The notes beneath the pieces were generated by a model that had not been told where the DNA came from, searched no databases, and saw nothing but the letters and a program-made list of their open reading frames with translations. The position numbers were made by a program, and so were the translations under genes. 37,488 nt of DNA. Origin: an uncultured Oscillospiraceae bacterium. GTDB taxonomy: Bacteria; Bacillota; Clostridia; Oscillospirales; Oscillospiraceae. The stretch spans positions 1 to 37,488 of the forward strand of contig CANRIW010000019.1 of NCBI GenBank assembly GCA_947630785.1, read 5' to 3'. Every line of letters begins with the position of its first letter. Position 1 is the first letter of the stretch. Positions 18,387 through 25,769 of the stretch are shown piece by piece.

Positions 18387-20343
18387 AGAGAAATTCTATA
18401 TCACCACTCCCATCTACTACCCCAGCGACAAGCTCCATATCGGCCACGCCTACTGCACCGTGGCCACCGACGCCATGGCCCGCTACAAGCGGCTCCGGGG
18501 CTGCGACGTGATGTTCCTCACCGGCACCGACGAGCACGGCATGAAGATCGAGGACAAGGCAAAAGAGGCCGGCGTCACCCCCAAGCAGTTTGTGGACAAC
18601 ATCGTGGAGGGCCCCCGGGGGGTCAAGGACCTGTGGAAGCTGATGAACATCTCCTACGACCGGTTCATCCGCACCACCGACGTTTACCACGTCACGGCCA
18701 TCCAGCGCATCTTCAAAAAGATGCACGACAACGGGGACATCTACAAGGGGGTCTACAAGGGCAAGTACTGCAAGCCCTGCGAGTCCTTCTGGACCGAAAG
18801 CCAGCTGGTGGACGGCAAGTGCCCCGACTGCGGCCGGGAGGTCATCGACGCGGAGGAGGAGGCCTACTTCTTCCGGCTGAGCAAGTACGCCGACCGGGTG
18901 CGGCATCTGCTGGAGGACACCGACTTCCTGGAGCCCCGCTCCCGGGTCAACGAGATGGTGAACAACTTCATCAAGCCCGGCCTGGAGGACCTGTGCGTCA
19001 GCCGCACCTCCTTCACCTGGGGCATCCCGGTGGACTTCGACCCCGGCCACGTGGTGTACGTGTGGGTGGACGCCCTGAGCAACTATATCACCGCCCTGGG
19101 CTTCATGAACGATCAGTATCACGACTATGAGAAATACTGGCCCGCCGACGTCCACTTCGTAGGCAAGGAGATCGTCCGGTTCCACTCCATCATCTGGCCC
19201 GCCATGCTCATGAGCCTGGGAGAGCCCCTGCCCAAAAAGGTGTACGGCCACGGCTGGCTGAACTTCGGCGGGGAGAAGATGTCCAAGAGCCGGGGCAACG
19301 TGGTGGACCCCTATATCCTGGCGGAGATGTTCGGGGTGGACGCCCTGCGGTTCTTCATGCTGCGCACCTTCCCCTTCGGGTCCGACGGCAACTTCACCAA
19401 CGAGCTGCTGATCCAGACCATCAACACCGACCTGGCCAACGACCTGGGCAATCTGGTCAGCCGCACCACCGCCATGGCGGAGAAGTACTTCGGCGGCGAC
19501 CTGCCCGCCGGCGGCGAGCTCACCGAGGCCGACCGGGAACTGAAGGTCCTGGCCGACGAGGCCACCGCCAACTACGAGCGGCAGATGGAGGCCTTCCAGT
19601 TCTCCAACGCCCTGGCGGAGGCGTGGCGGCTCATCAGCAGGGCCAACAAGTATATCGACGAGAACGCCCCCTGGGTGCTGGCCCGTGACGAGGCGCAGAA
19701 GCCCCGCCTGCTGGCCGTCATGAAGAACCTGTGCGAGGCCATCCGGGTGTCCGCCATCCTCATCGCCCCCGTCATGCCCGACACCGCCGAGGCCATCTTC
19801 CAGCGCCTGGGCGTGCCCGCTGACGGCCGGGTGTGGGACGCCGTGGGCTATGACCTGGAGACGGGGGGCTGGTGGAAGACCGCCACCGGAGATCCTCTGT
19901 TCCCCCGGATCGACATGGACAAGGCCCTGGCCGAGCTGGAGCAGGCCAAGGCCGAGGCGGCGAAGGCCGCCCTGCCCGATCTGGAGATCGAGCCCTTCAC
20001 CGAGGACAAGGTGGATTTCGACACCTTCTGCAAGTCCGACTTCCGGGCGGTGAAGGTGAAGGACTGCCAGCCTGTCAAAAAGTCCGACAAGCTGCTGCGC
20101 TTTACCCTGGACGACGGCACCGGCGTCGACCGGCAGATCCTGTCCGGCATCGCCAAGTGGTACAAGCCGGAGGAGCTGGTGGGGAAGACCCTGGTGGCCA
20201 TCGTCAACCTGCCCCCCCGGAAAATGATGGGCCTGGAGTCCAACGGAATGCTCATCTCCGCCGTCCACACCGAAAAGGGCGAGGAAAAGCTGAATCTCCT
20301 CATGGTGGACGACGCCATCCCCGCCGGGGCCAAGCTCTGCTGA
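18379..20343 (+). CDS. metG: Methionyl-tRNA synthetase with C-terminal tRNA-binding domain
   Basis: 654 aa. It charges tRNA-Met. HIGH (residues 20-23) and KMSKS (300-304) form the class I active site. The zinc knuckle has Cys131/Cys134 and Cys148/Cys151. The anticodon-binding helical domain follows, and residues about 550-654 form the EMAP/Trbp111-type domain (DFDTFCKSDFRAVKVKDCQPV...) that dimerises and binds tRNA. The ATG overlaps the preceding gene by 8 bp and AAGAGGAGG lies upstream. No T-box leader is seen, in line with an internal operon position. Confidence 0.98.
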   Translation: MNKEKFYITTPIYYPSDKLHIGHAYCTVATDAMARYKRLRGCDVMFLTGTDEHGMKIEDKAKEAGVTPKQFVDNIVEGPRGVKDLWKLMNISYDRFIRTTDVYHVTAIQRIFKKMHDNGDIYKGVYKGKYCKPCESFWTESQLVDGKCPDCGREVIDAEEEAYFFRLSKYADRVRHLLEDTDFLEPRSRVNEMVNNFIKPGLEDLCVSRTSFTWGIPVDFDPGHVVYVWVDALSNYITALGFMNDQYHDYEKYWPADVHFVGKEIVRFHSIIWPAMLMSLGEPLPKKVYGHGWLNFGGEKMSKSRGNVVDPYILAEMFGVDALRFFMLRTFPFGSDGNFTNELLIQTINTDLANDLGNLVSRTTAMAEKYFGGDLPAGGELTEADRELKVLADEATANYERQMEAFQFSNALAEAWRLISRANKYIDENAPWVLARDEAQKPRLLAVMKNLCEAIRVSAILIAPVMPDTAEAIFQRLGVPADGRVWDAVGYDLETGGWWKTATGDPLFPRIDMDKALAELEQAKAEAAKAALPDLEIEPFTEDKVDFDTFCKSDFRAVKVKDCQPVKKSDKLLRFTLDDGTGVDRQILSGIAKWYKPEELVGKTLVAIVNLPPRKMMGLESNGMLISAVHTEKGEEKLNLLMVDDAIPAGAKLC

Positions 20344-20356
20344 CACAAAAACCGAT

Positions 20357-20381
20357 GGGGCGGCGGCTCTGCCGCCGCCCC
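20357..20381 (+). other. GC-rich hairpin between metG and tatD
   Basis: Perfect 11-bp stem GGGGCGGCGGC / GCCGCCGCCCC with a TCT loop. No T tract follows, so a full terminator is doubtful; it may stabilise the upstream mRNA or reduce read-through. Confidence 0.6.
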
Positions 20382-20402
20382 ACTCTGTTCGGAGGTAGCT
20401 CT

Positions 20403-21167
20403 ATGCTGTTCGACACCCACGCCCACTACGACTCCCACAAGTTCGACGCCGACCGGGACGCGGTCCTCTCCTCCCTGCCGGAGAAGGGGGTGTCCCTGGT
20501 CGTTGATCCCGGCTGCGACCTGGAGTCCTCCGCCATGGCGGTGGAGCTGGCCCAGCAGTGGCCCTTCCTCTACGCCGCCGTGGGGGTCCACCCCGAGGAC
20601 TGCGCCGACTGGGAGGACGACTGGCCCGACCTGATCGCCGAGCTGGCGGAGGCCCCCAAGGTGGTGGCCATCGGGGAGATCGGCCTGGACTACTACTGGA
20701 AGGAGAACCCGCCCAGGGAGCTCCAGCAGGAGGTATTTCGCGCCCAGATGGCCCTGGCGGAGGCCCTGGACCTGCCCGTCATCGTCCACGACCGGGAGGC
20801 CCACGGGGACTGCATGGACATCGTGCGGCGGTTCCCCCACGTCCGGGGGGTGTTCCACTGCTACTCCGGCAGCGCCGAGATGGCAAAGGAGCTGGTGCGG
20901 CTGGGCTGGATGATCTCCTTCACCGGGGCGCTGACCTATCCCAACGCCCGGAAGGCGGTGGAGGCCGCCCAGGCGGTGCCCATGGACCGCATCATGATCG
21001 AGACGGACAGTCCCTACATGGCCCCCGTCCCCTGCCGGGGCCGGCGGTGCGACTCCTCCCTGGTGATCCACACCTGCGCCCGTCTGTCAGAGATCAAAGG
21101 ACTTTCCCTGGAGGAGTGCGCCCGCATCACCCTGGAAAATGGGAAACGGTTCTACAATATAACCTAA
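20403..21167 (+). CDS. tatD: TatD-family metal-dependent DNase
   Basis: 254 aa. TatD enzymes are TIM-barrel 3'-5' exonucleases linked to DNA repair. Metal ligands appear in DTHAHYD (residues 4-10), GEIGLDYYW, VIVHDREAH, VFHCYSGS and ETDSPYMAP, in the family's order; the segment PCRGRRCDSSLV follows as usual. CGGAGG lies 9 nt before the ATG. The metG-tatD order is the common Firmicutes one (metS-yabD in Bacillus); rnmV and ksgA, usually next, are missing here. Confidence 0.95.
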   Translation: MLFDTHAHYDSHKFDADRDAVLSSLPEKGVSLVVDPGCDLESSAMAVELAQQWPFLYAAVGVHPEDCADWEDDWPDLIAELAEAPKVVAIGEIGLDYYWKENPPRELQQEVFRAQMALAEALDLPVIVHDREAHGDCMDIVRRFPHVRGVFHCYSGSAEMAKELVRLGWMISFTGALTYPNARKAVEAAQAVPMDRIMIETDSPYMAPVPCRGRRCDSSLVIHTCARLSEIKGLSLEECARITLENGKRFYNIT

Positions 21168-21226
21168 TATTTTCCAATTTTCATTTGCAATTTTACCATT
21201 TTTTCTTAATTTCTGTTAGAAATCTC
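21168..21226 (+). other. AT-rich spacer after tatD
   Basis: Strikingly T-rich in an otherwise GC-rich region. It holds several T runs but no stable hairpin, and may act as an upstream element for the strong cspA promoter. Confidence 0.4.
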
Positions 21227-21255
21227 TTGACAGGCTGACAACAGAATGCTATAAT
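21227..21255 (+). promoter_or_regulatory. Strong consensus promoter of cspA
   Basis: TTGACA (21227-21232), a 17-bp spacer and TATAAT (21250-21255), with a TGC extended element just before the -10. Both hexamers are perfect, the best promoter in the window. Confidence 0.92.
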
Positions 21256-21261
21256 CAGCGT

Positions 21262-21350
21262 AGTTTTGAATGTATGAGTCGTATTAGCTCCCCCCTTCGT
21301 ACATGCAAGGGGCGGGCTCTTTTGTTTGCTTCAAAACGCATTCAATTTTT
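21262..21350 (+). other. Structured cspA leader with terminator-like hairpin
   Basis: The leader is about 100 nt. AGCTCCCCCCTT (21286-21297) can pair with AAGGGGCGGGCT (21307-21318), with one mismatch and one G-T pair, followed by CTCTTTTGTTT, resembling an attenuator. The 5' end can also pair with the segment next to the ribosome site in two ways: GTTTTGA with TCAAAAC (21331-21337) or TTGAATG with CATTCAA (21339-21345). Exclusive pairings could make the leader temperature-responsive (inference). Confidence 0.5.
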
Positions 21351-21365
21351 AGGAGGAAATGGAAA

Positions 21366-21584
21366 ATGACTGGTACTGTGAAATGGTTCAACGCGGAGAA
21401 GGGTTACGGCTTCATCACTCCCGATGACGGCTCTGACGACGTTTTCGTGCATTTCTCCGCCATCGTCGCCGAGGGCTATAAGAAGCTGCTGGAAGGCCAG
21501 AAGGTGACCTTCGACACCGAGCCCGATCCCCGGGGCGCCAAGGGCATCCGCGCCGCCAACGTGGTGGCTCAGCCCGAGGAGTAA
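21366..21584 (+). CDS. cspA: Cold-shock protein (CspA/CspB family)
   Basis: 72 aa, a single cold-shock domain. This OB-fold RNA chaperone binds single-stranded nucleic acid. The start [17 protein letters not shown] contains RNP1 (KGYGFI, 12-17) and VFVHF (26-30) is RNP2; the end GIRAANVV is typical. AGGAGG (21351-21356) lies 9 nt before the ATG. It is monocistronic: strong promoter before, terminator after. The cold-shock role is inferred from the family; many paralogues are expressed constitutively. Confidence 0.97.
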   Translation: MTGTVKWFNAEKGYGFITPDDGSDDVFVHFSAIVAEGYKKLLEGQKVTFDTEPDPRGAKGIRAANVVAQPEE

Positions 21585-21611
21585 GCCGCTTTACACAGAG
21601 AAAGGAACGTG

Positions 21612-21647
21612 AAAAGCCTGCCGTCAATGGGGACGGCAGGCTTTTTT
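21612..21647 (+). terminator. Terminator after cspA, probably bidirectional
   Basis: 14-bp perfect stem AAAAGCCTGCCGTC / GACGGCAGGCTTTT with a 6-nt loop, then extra T residues. On the minus strand the same hairpin also ends in TTTT and can stop the convergent YlmH-DUF896 operon. Confidence 0.93.
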
Positions 21648-21656
21648 CGCGTCAGT

Positions 21657-21884
21657 TCAGCTCTTCCATGGCCCCTGAGGGGCCTTTTTTCGTAAGGGAC
21701 GCTTTACCCCGTCAGGACCCACCACGAAGGTGTTGTCCAACTGGGCGGCCAAGTTGGCCTTCACGCTGTCGATATACTCCCGCCGCAGGGCGTCCCGCTC
21801 GGCAAGCTCCTCCTCGGTCAGGGTCTCCCCCGCCTTCACCCGGCGGGCCAGCTCGTTGATGCGGGCGATCTTCTCCGGGGTCAT
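21657..21884 (-). CDS. DUF896/UPF0291 (YnzC-like) small protein
   Basis: 75 aa. It starts MTPEKIARINELARRVKAGETLTEEELAERDALRREYIDS, the two-helix hairpin characteristic of DUF896, followed by VKANLAAQLDNTFVVGPDG. Members are small cytoplasmic proteins of unclear function, some under LexA control in Bacillus. GGGAGGTGGAGG lies upstream of the ATG. The start overlaps the DUF4177 stop (ATGA), so translation is coupled. Its last codons overlap a plus-strand terminator hairpin at 21670-21690. Confidence 0.88.
   Translation of the reverse strand: MTPEKIARINELARRVKAGETLTEEELAERDALRREYIDSVKANLAAQLDNTFVVGPDGVKRPLRKKAPQGPWKS
21670..21690 (+). terminator. Second tandem terminator, inside the 3' end of the DUF896 gene
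   Basis: GGCCCC-TGA-GGGGCC followed by six T residues on the plus strand. It would catch polymerases reading through the first cspA terminator, while on the other strand the same bases encode the DUF896 C-terminus. Confidence 0.7.
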
Positions 21885-22093
21885 CCCTCCACCTCCCGCG
21901 CAAAGATCAGGTCGATCCTCTCGATATAGCCCTCGCCCCGCTGGGAGGAAGGCACCCAGCCGGCGTACTCCCATCCGTCGGCAGCCTGGGCCCGGATGAT
22001 CTCCCGGTGGCCCTGGGTGTCGATGCCTACGCCGGTAAACGGGTTCCACTCGCCCCAATCGGTCTCCAGCTCGACGAACTTATACTCTTTCAT
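21881..22093 (-). CDS. DUF4177-like small protein
   Basis: 70 aa. The pattern MKEYKFVELE...REIIRAQAADGWEYAGWVPS...ERIDLIFAREVE matches the DUF4177 layout: an initial beta strand, a helix with an (A/E)-x-GWE box, and two final strands. Function unknown. The gene overlaps ylmH upstream by 4 bp (ATGA) and the DUF896 gene downstream by 4 bp (ATGA), so it lies in a tightly coupled series. Confidence 0.8.
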   Translation of the reverse strand: MKEYKFVELETDWGEWNPFTGVGIDTQGHREIIRAQAADGWEYAGWVPSSQRGEGYIERIDLIFAREVEG

Positions 22094-22887
22094 AGGTATC
22101 TCTCCAGTTCGATGATGATACGGCCCTTCCTTGACTGGCCGCCCACGGTTTTCAGCACGCACTTCCCCAGCCCCCGGCAGGTGAGCACGTCCCCCTCCGC
22201 CACGGCCCGGTCCCCTTTCAGGCACTCCCGGTGGTTCAGGGAGACCTTTCCCGCGGAGATGGCCTCGGCGGCCCTGCCCCTTGACAGGGAGAAGCCCGCC
22301 GCCAGCACCGCGTCCAGCCGGAGGGTGGACACCGTATCGTGGATGACCTTGATCTCTGCCGGGGCGGGAGCCAGCTCCGACAGGGGGATGGGCCGCAACT
22401 TCAGGCGGTACCGCCCCGCCTGCTCGAACTGGCTGACGACGATGGGCGCCGCCTCGGCCAGCGCCACGATCTGGGCCCTGCCCTCCAGCACCAGGATATC
22501 CCCCACCCTCTCCCGGGTCAATCCGATTCCCATGAGACCGCCCAGCAGGTCCCGGTGGGTGAGGTCTGCGTCCGCCGGGAAGACGGCCTCCACCGCCCCC
22601 AGAGGGCCGTCAGGGTCGGCGGTGAAGTCGTCGGGCTCCAGCCAGTCGGGCAGAAAGGCGCAGACGGTGCGCTCCGAACCCTCGTACCCGCCCCAGAAGA
22701 GGTGCTTGGGGTGGCCGGAGGCGGCCAGCAGGGGCTCCGCCGCCGCCCGCTGGGCCGGGGACAGAAACTGGGTGACGCATGGCACAGAGCGGGTCCGGCA
22801 CCGGTCCATCTGGTCCAGGACCCGGGCCAGGGTGACCCGCTCGTCGGGGTCCCTGGCGAATTTGTTCAGAAGTTCGGTCTTGTTCAT
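22090..22887 (-). CDS. ylmH: YlmH-family S4-domain RNA-binding protein
   Basis: 265 aa. The N-terminal part carries the YlmH region (FLSPAQRAAAEPLL..., HPKHLFWGGYEGSERTVCAFLPD, GLTRERVGDILV) and the C-terminus (about 185-255) is an S4 fold: TLRLDAVLAAGFSLSRGRAAEAISAGKVSLNHR. YlmH binds ribosomes and, in Bacillus, has been linked to ribosome-associated quality control; in many Firmicutes it sits by division genes, which is not the case here. The ATG at 22887 is one base after the ABC gene stop. A longer frame starting upstream lies inside the ABC gene and is not real. Confidence 0.93.
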   Translation of the reverse strand: MNKTELLNKFARDPDERVTLARVLDQMDRCRTRSVPCVTQFLSPAQRAAAEPLLAASGHPKHLFWGGYEGSERTVCAFLPDWLEPDDFTADPDGPLGAVEAVFPADADLTHRDLLGGLMGIGLTRERVGDILVLEGRAQIVALAEAAPIVVSQFEQAGRYRLKLRPIPLSELAPAPAEIKVIHDTVSTLRLDAVLAAGFSLSRGRAAEAISAGKVSLNHRECLKGDRAVAEGDVLTCRGLGKCVLKTVGGQSRKGRIIIELERYL

Positions 22888-22888
22888 G

Positions 22889-24634
22889 TCACACCGTCCC
22901 CCGCTGGGCTTTGTACAGCGCCGCGTACTCCCCGCCCGAGGCCAGCAGCTCGGCGTGGGTGCCCTCCTCGGCGATGTGGTTGTCGTCCACCACGATGATC
23001 CGGTGGGCGTTCCGGATGGTGGACAGCCGGTGGGCGATGATGAGGGTGGTGCGGCCTTTCGCCAGCTCGTCAAAGGCGGACTGGATGCGGTGCTCGGTCA
23101 CGCTGTCCAGGGCGGAGGTGGCCTCGTCCAAAATCAGCACCGGCGGGTTTTTCAGGAAGATGCGGGCGATGGATATGCGCTGCTTCTGCCCGCCGGAGAG
23201 CATGACTCCCCGCTCCCCCACATAGGTCTGGAACCCGTCGGGCATGGCCATGATGTCGTCGTAGATCTCCGCCCGTCTTGCCGCCTCGATGATCTCGGGC
23301 TCGGTGGCGTCGGGGCGGCCGTAGCGGATGTTGTCCATCACCGTGCCGGCAAACAGGAACACCTCCTGCTGGACGATGCCGATGTGCTGCCGGAGGGACC
23401 GCTGGGTCACGGCACGGACGTCGTGTCCGTCCACCAGGATGCGGCCTCCGGTCACGTCGTAAAACCGGGGGATAAGCTGGCACAGGGTGGATTTTCCGCC
23501 CCCGGAGGGACCCACCACCGCCACCGTCTCCCCCTTGGGGATGTGGATGGAAACGTGGTCCAGCACCGGCTCCCCGCCCTCGTAGGCGAAGGACACGTCG
23601 TCGATGAGGATGTCGCCGTCCACATGGTCCAGGGTCTCGGCGTCGGGGGCGTCCTGGACGGCGGGCTCCACCCGCATCAGCTCCACGAACCGCTTGAAGC
23701 CCGCCATGCCATTGAGGAACTGCTCCACAAAGGCGGCCAGCTTCCGCACCGGGGTCAGGAAGGTGGAGATGTACAGGGAGAAGGTCACCAGGTCCACGAA
23801 GTCCATCTGCCCCCGCATGATGAAGAACCCCCCGGCGGCGATGGTCAGCACGTTCATCACCGGCAGGGCGAACTCCAGCCCCCCGTTGTAGATGCCCATG
23901 TTCTTGTAATAGTCCCGCTTGGCCCCCTTGAAGTCCTCGTTGGAGCGGCGGAACTTCTGCTCCTCCTGCCCCTCGTTGGCAAATGCCTTGGCAGTCCGCA
24001 TGCCGGAGATGGCCGACTCCAGCTCGTTGTTGATGCCCGCCATGTTCCGCTTCACCTGGACCGACGCCCGCATCATCCGGCGGCGCTGGAGGACGGTGAA
24101 CGCCACGAAGATGGGCACCACGGCGAACACGATGAGGGCCAGCCGCCACTGGATGAGGCACATCATCACAAAGGCCCCGATCAGCGTTACGGTGGAGATG
24201 AACAGGTCCTCGGGGCCGTGGTGGGCAAGCTCGGTGACCTCGAACAGGTCGTTGGTGACCCGGCTCATGAGCTGGCCGGTGCGGTTCTTATCGTAGAAGG
24301 AAAAGGACAGGTCCTGCATATGGTGGAACAGGTCGCTGCGGATGTCCGCCTCGATGCGGACTCCCATCATGTGGCCGTAGTAGGTGACGATGTACTGCAT
24401 CACCGCCCGGAGGGCGTAGGCCAGCAGCAAGAGCGCCATCACCCCGAAAAAGGCTCCGTAGAGGTTTTTGGGCAGCATCTCGTTCAAAGCCTGCCGGGAG
24501 GCGTAGGGAAAGGCCAGGTCTACCAGGGCGATGCCCAGGGCGCAGACCATGTCCAGGATAAACAGCCTCAGATGGGGCTTATAATAGGATAAAAAGATGG
24601 GGACGTAGCCCCGGCGGAACCGCTCGGACTCCAT
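22889..24634 (-). CDS. ABC exporter half-transporter (membrane domain fused to ATPase)
   Basis: 581 aa, full length for a type IV half-exporter working as a homo- or heterodimer. Six membrane helices occupy about 18-310, with coupling-loop features such as FYDKNRTGQLMSRVTNDL. The ATPase has Walker A GPSGGGKST (375-383), a Q-loop in GIVQQEVFLFAGT, signature LSGGQKQR, Walker B VLILDEATSALD and switch His in IIAHRLST. All catalytic residues are present. The ATG at 24634 has GAGGAGG 8 nt upstream; longer forms would start within the promoter. The substrate is unknown (lipid, drug or peptide). It heads the operon with ylmH, DUF4177 and DUF896. Confidence 0.95.
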   Translation of the reverse strand: MESERFRRGYVPIFLSYYKPHLRLFILDMVCALGIALVDLAFPYASRQALNEMLPKNLYGAFFGVMALLLLAYALRAVMQYIVTYYGHMMGVRIEADIRSDLFHHMQDLSFSFYDKNRTGQLMSRVTNDLFEVTELAHHGPEDLFISTVTLIGAFVMMCLIQWRLALIVFAVVPIFVAFTVLQRRRMMRASVQVKRNMAGINNELESAISGMRTAKAFANEGQEEQKFRRSNEDFKGAKRDYYKNMGIYNGGLEFALPVMNVLTIAAGGFFIMRGQMDFVDLVTFSLYISTFLTPVRKLAAFVEQFLNGMAGFKRFVELMRVEPAVQDAPDAETLDHVDGDILIDDVSFAYEGGEPVLDHVSIHIPKGETVAVVGPSGGGKSTLCQLIPRFYDVTGGRILVDGHDVRAVTQRSLRQHIGIVQQEVFLFAGTVMDNIRYGRPDATEPEIIEAARRAEIYDDIMAMPDGFQTYVGERGVMLSGGQKQRISIARIFLKNPPVLILDEATSALDSVTEHRIQSAFDELAKGRTTLIIAHRLSTIRNAHRIIVVDDNHIAEEGTHAELLASGGEYAALYKAQRGTV

Positions 24635-24674
24635 GGATATCCTCCTCTGTCCTGCTTTTTTCTCTTGGATATTC

Positions 24675-24703
24675 AGTATACCCGAAGGGTTCGGGCTTGT
24701 CAA
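24675..24703 (-). promoter_or_regulatory. Promoter of the ABC-ylmH-DUF4177-DUF896 operon
   Basis: On the minus strand TTGACA (24703-24698), a 17-bp spacer and TATACT (24680-24675). The spacer contains CCCGAA-CCC-TTCGGG, a 15-bp dyad that could be an operator. The -35 overlaps that of the divergent promoter. Confidence 0.85.
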
Positions 24704-24725
24704 TCGGCCCGGTTTGGGCTATAAT
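24697..24725 (+). promoter_or_regulatory. Promoter of the AEC transporter gene
   Basis: TTGTCA (24697-24702), a 17-bp spacer and TATAAT (24720-24725). Five of the six -35 bases are shared with the -35 of the opposite promoter. Confidence 0.82.
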
Positions 24726-24775
24726 GCTGTGAAGGTAAATTCAGGCTGTGAAACAGAGAGAGGGGTATCTTCCCT

Positions 24776-25702
24776 ATGCTTCAGGAATTGCTGGTGGTGG
24801 CCGGCTCGGTGCTGACCCTGTTTTTGCTCATGTCGGTGGGCTATATCTTCGGGAAAAAGGGCTTTCTCAGCGAGAACACCCTGTCCCAGATGTCCAAGCT
24901 GCTGCTCACCGCCGTCATCCCCGCCACCATGATCGACGTGTTCCAGGTGGAGCGCTCCCCGGAGGTCGACGGTCAGCTGCTGGCCTCTCTGCTGGCGCTG
25001 GCCGGCACCTACGCCCTATACACGGTGCTGTCCATCCCCCTGTTCCGCCGGGAGGGGGAGCAGACCCGGGGGGTGCTGCGCTGCTCCTCCATCTACGGCA
25101 ACGTGGGCTTCATGGGCCTGCCCCTGATCCAGTCGGTGATGGGAAACGGGGCCGCCATGACCGCCGCCATGACCCTGGTGGTGTTCAATGTGATGACCTT
25201 CACCCACGGGGCGGCCACCATCGGCGGCAGGGGGGCCTTTTCCGCCAAAAAGGCGGTGCTGAACCCCGGCGTCATCGGCTTTGTCGTCGCCGTGGGGCTG
25301 TATCTGCTGGACTTCCGCCTCCCCGCCCCGGTGGGCAGCGCGGTGGGCTACCTGGGCAGCCTGAACACCCCCCTGGCCATGGTGGTCATCGGCGGGCAGA
25401 TGGCGGACGCCAACCTGGCCGCCGCGATCCAGGACAGGCGGCTGTACCTGGCCTCCGCCATCAAGCTCATCGGCCTGCCGGTACTCACCGCCCTGGCGCT
25501 CCTCCCCTTCCGGCTGGACCCGGTGATCTATGTAACGCTGGTGATCCTGGCCGGCTGCCCCACCGCCGGCATCAACAGCCTGTTCGCCCAGAGCATGGGG
25601 CGGGACGCGGGCCTTGCCGCCCGGCAGTTGACCCTGTCCACCCTGCTGTGTATCCTCACCCTGCCCCTGGCCGCAGCCCTGGCCCGGGCCCTGGCGGGAT
25701 AA
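24776..25702 (+). CDS. AEC-family (auxin efflux carrier-like) transporter
   Basis: 308 aa with about ten hydrophobic segments in two halves. The start LLVVAGSVLTLFLLMSVGYIFGKKGFLS and the SIYGNVGFMGLPL segment are AEC family marks (G-N-x-G-F-x-G-x-P), as is NTPLAMVVIGGQMA in the second half and GCPTAGINSLFA near the end. AEC proteins move small organic anions such as malate or malonate; the substrate cannot be told here. GAGAGGGG lies about 12 nt before the ATG, a rather long spacing. The gene is divergent from the ABC operon. Confidence 0.92.
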   Translation: MLQELLVVAGSVLTLFLLMSVGYIFGKKGFLSENTLSQMSKLLLTAVIPATMIDVFQVERSPEVDGQLLASLLALAGTYALYTVLSIPLFRREGEQTRGVLRCSSIYGNVGFMGLPLIQSVMGNGAAMTAAMTLVVFNVMTFTHGAATIGGRGAFSAKKAVLNPGVIGFVVAVGLYLLDFRLPAPVGSAVGYLGSLNTPLAMVVIGGQMADANLAAAIQDRRLYLASAIKLIGLPVLTALALLPFRLDPVIYVTLVILAGCPTAGINSLFAQSMGRDAGLAARQLTLSTLLCILTLPLAAALARALAG

Positions 25703-25734
25703 AAAACCCGGGGGGGCACGGATAATCGAACGTA

Positions 25735-25750
25735 TGTTTCACGTGAAACA
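25735..25750 (+). other. parS centromere site (ParB/Spo0J binding)
   Basis: TGTTTCACGTGAAACA, a perfect 16-bp palindrome identical to the Firmicutes parS consensus TGTTNCACGTGAAACA. ParB loads here and spreads, which segregates the origin region and recruits SMC. It lies in the leader of the AI-2E-type gene, just before its ribosome site, and is the only copy in the window. Confidence 0.93.
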
Positions 25751-25769
25751 CCCCGAAGGAGGCTTCCCT

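Noticed and set aside
18268-20346. Minus-strand open frame of 692 codons opposite metG
   Set aside because: Same antisense composition; metG on the plus strand has all catalytic motifs.
20357-20381. Hairpin between metG and tatD as a terminator
   Set aside because: No T run follows the stem and tatD lacks a separate promoter, so it is listed only as a hairpin.
22007-24592. Plus-strand open frame of 861 codons opposite ylmH and the ABC exporter
   Set aside because: Low-complexity antisense shadow with no domain, while the minus strand carries intact Walker and S4 motifs.
25734-25769. Upstream ATG of the AI-2E-type gene that would add a peptide encoded by parS
   Set aside because: No ribosome site precedes it, whereas AAGGAGG sits correctly before the ATG at 25770.
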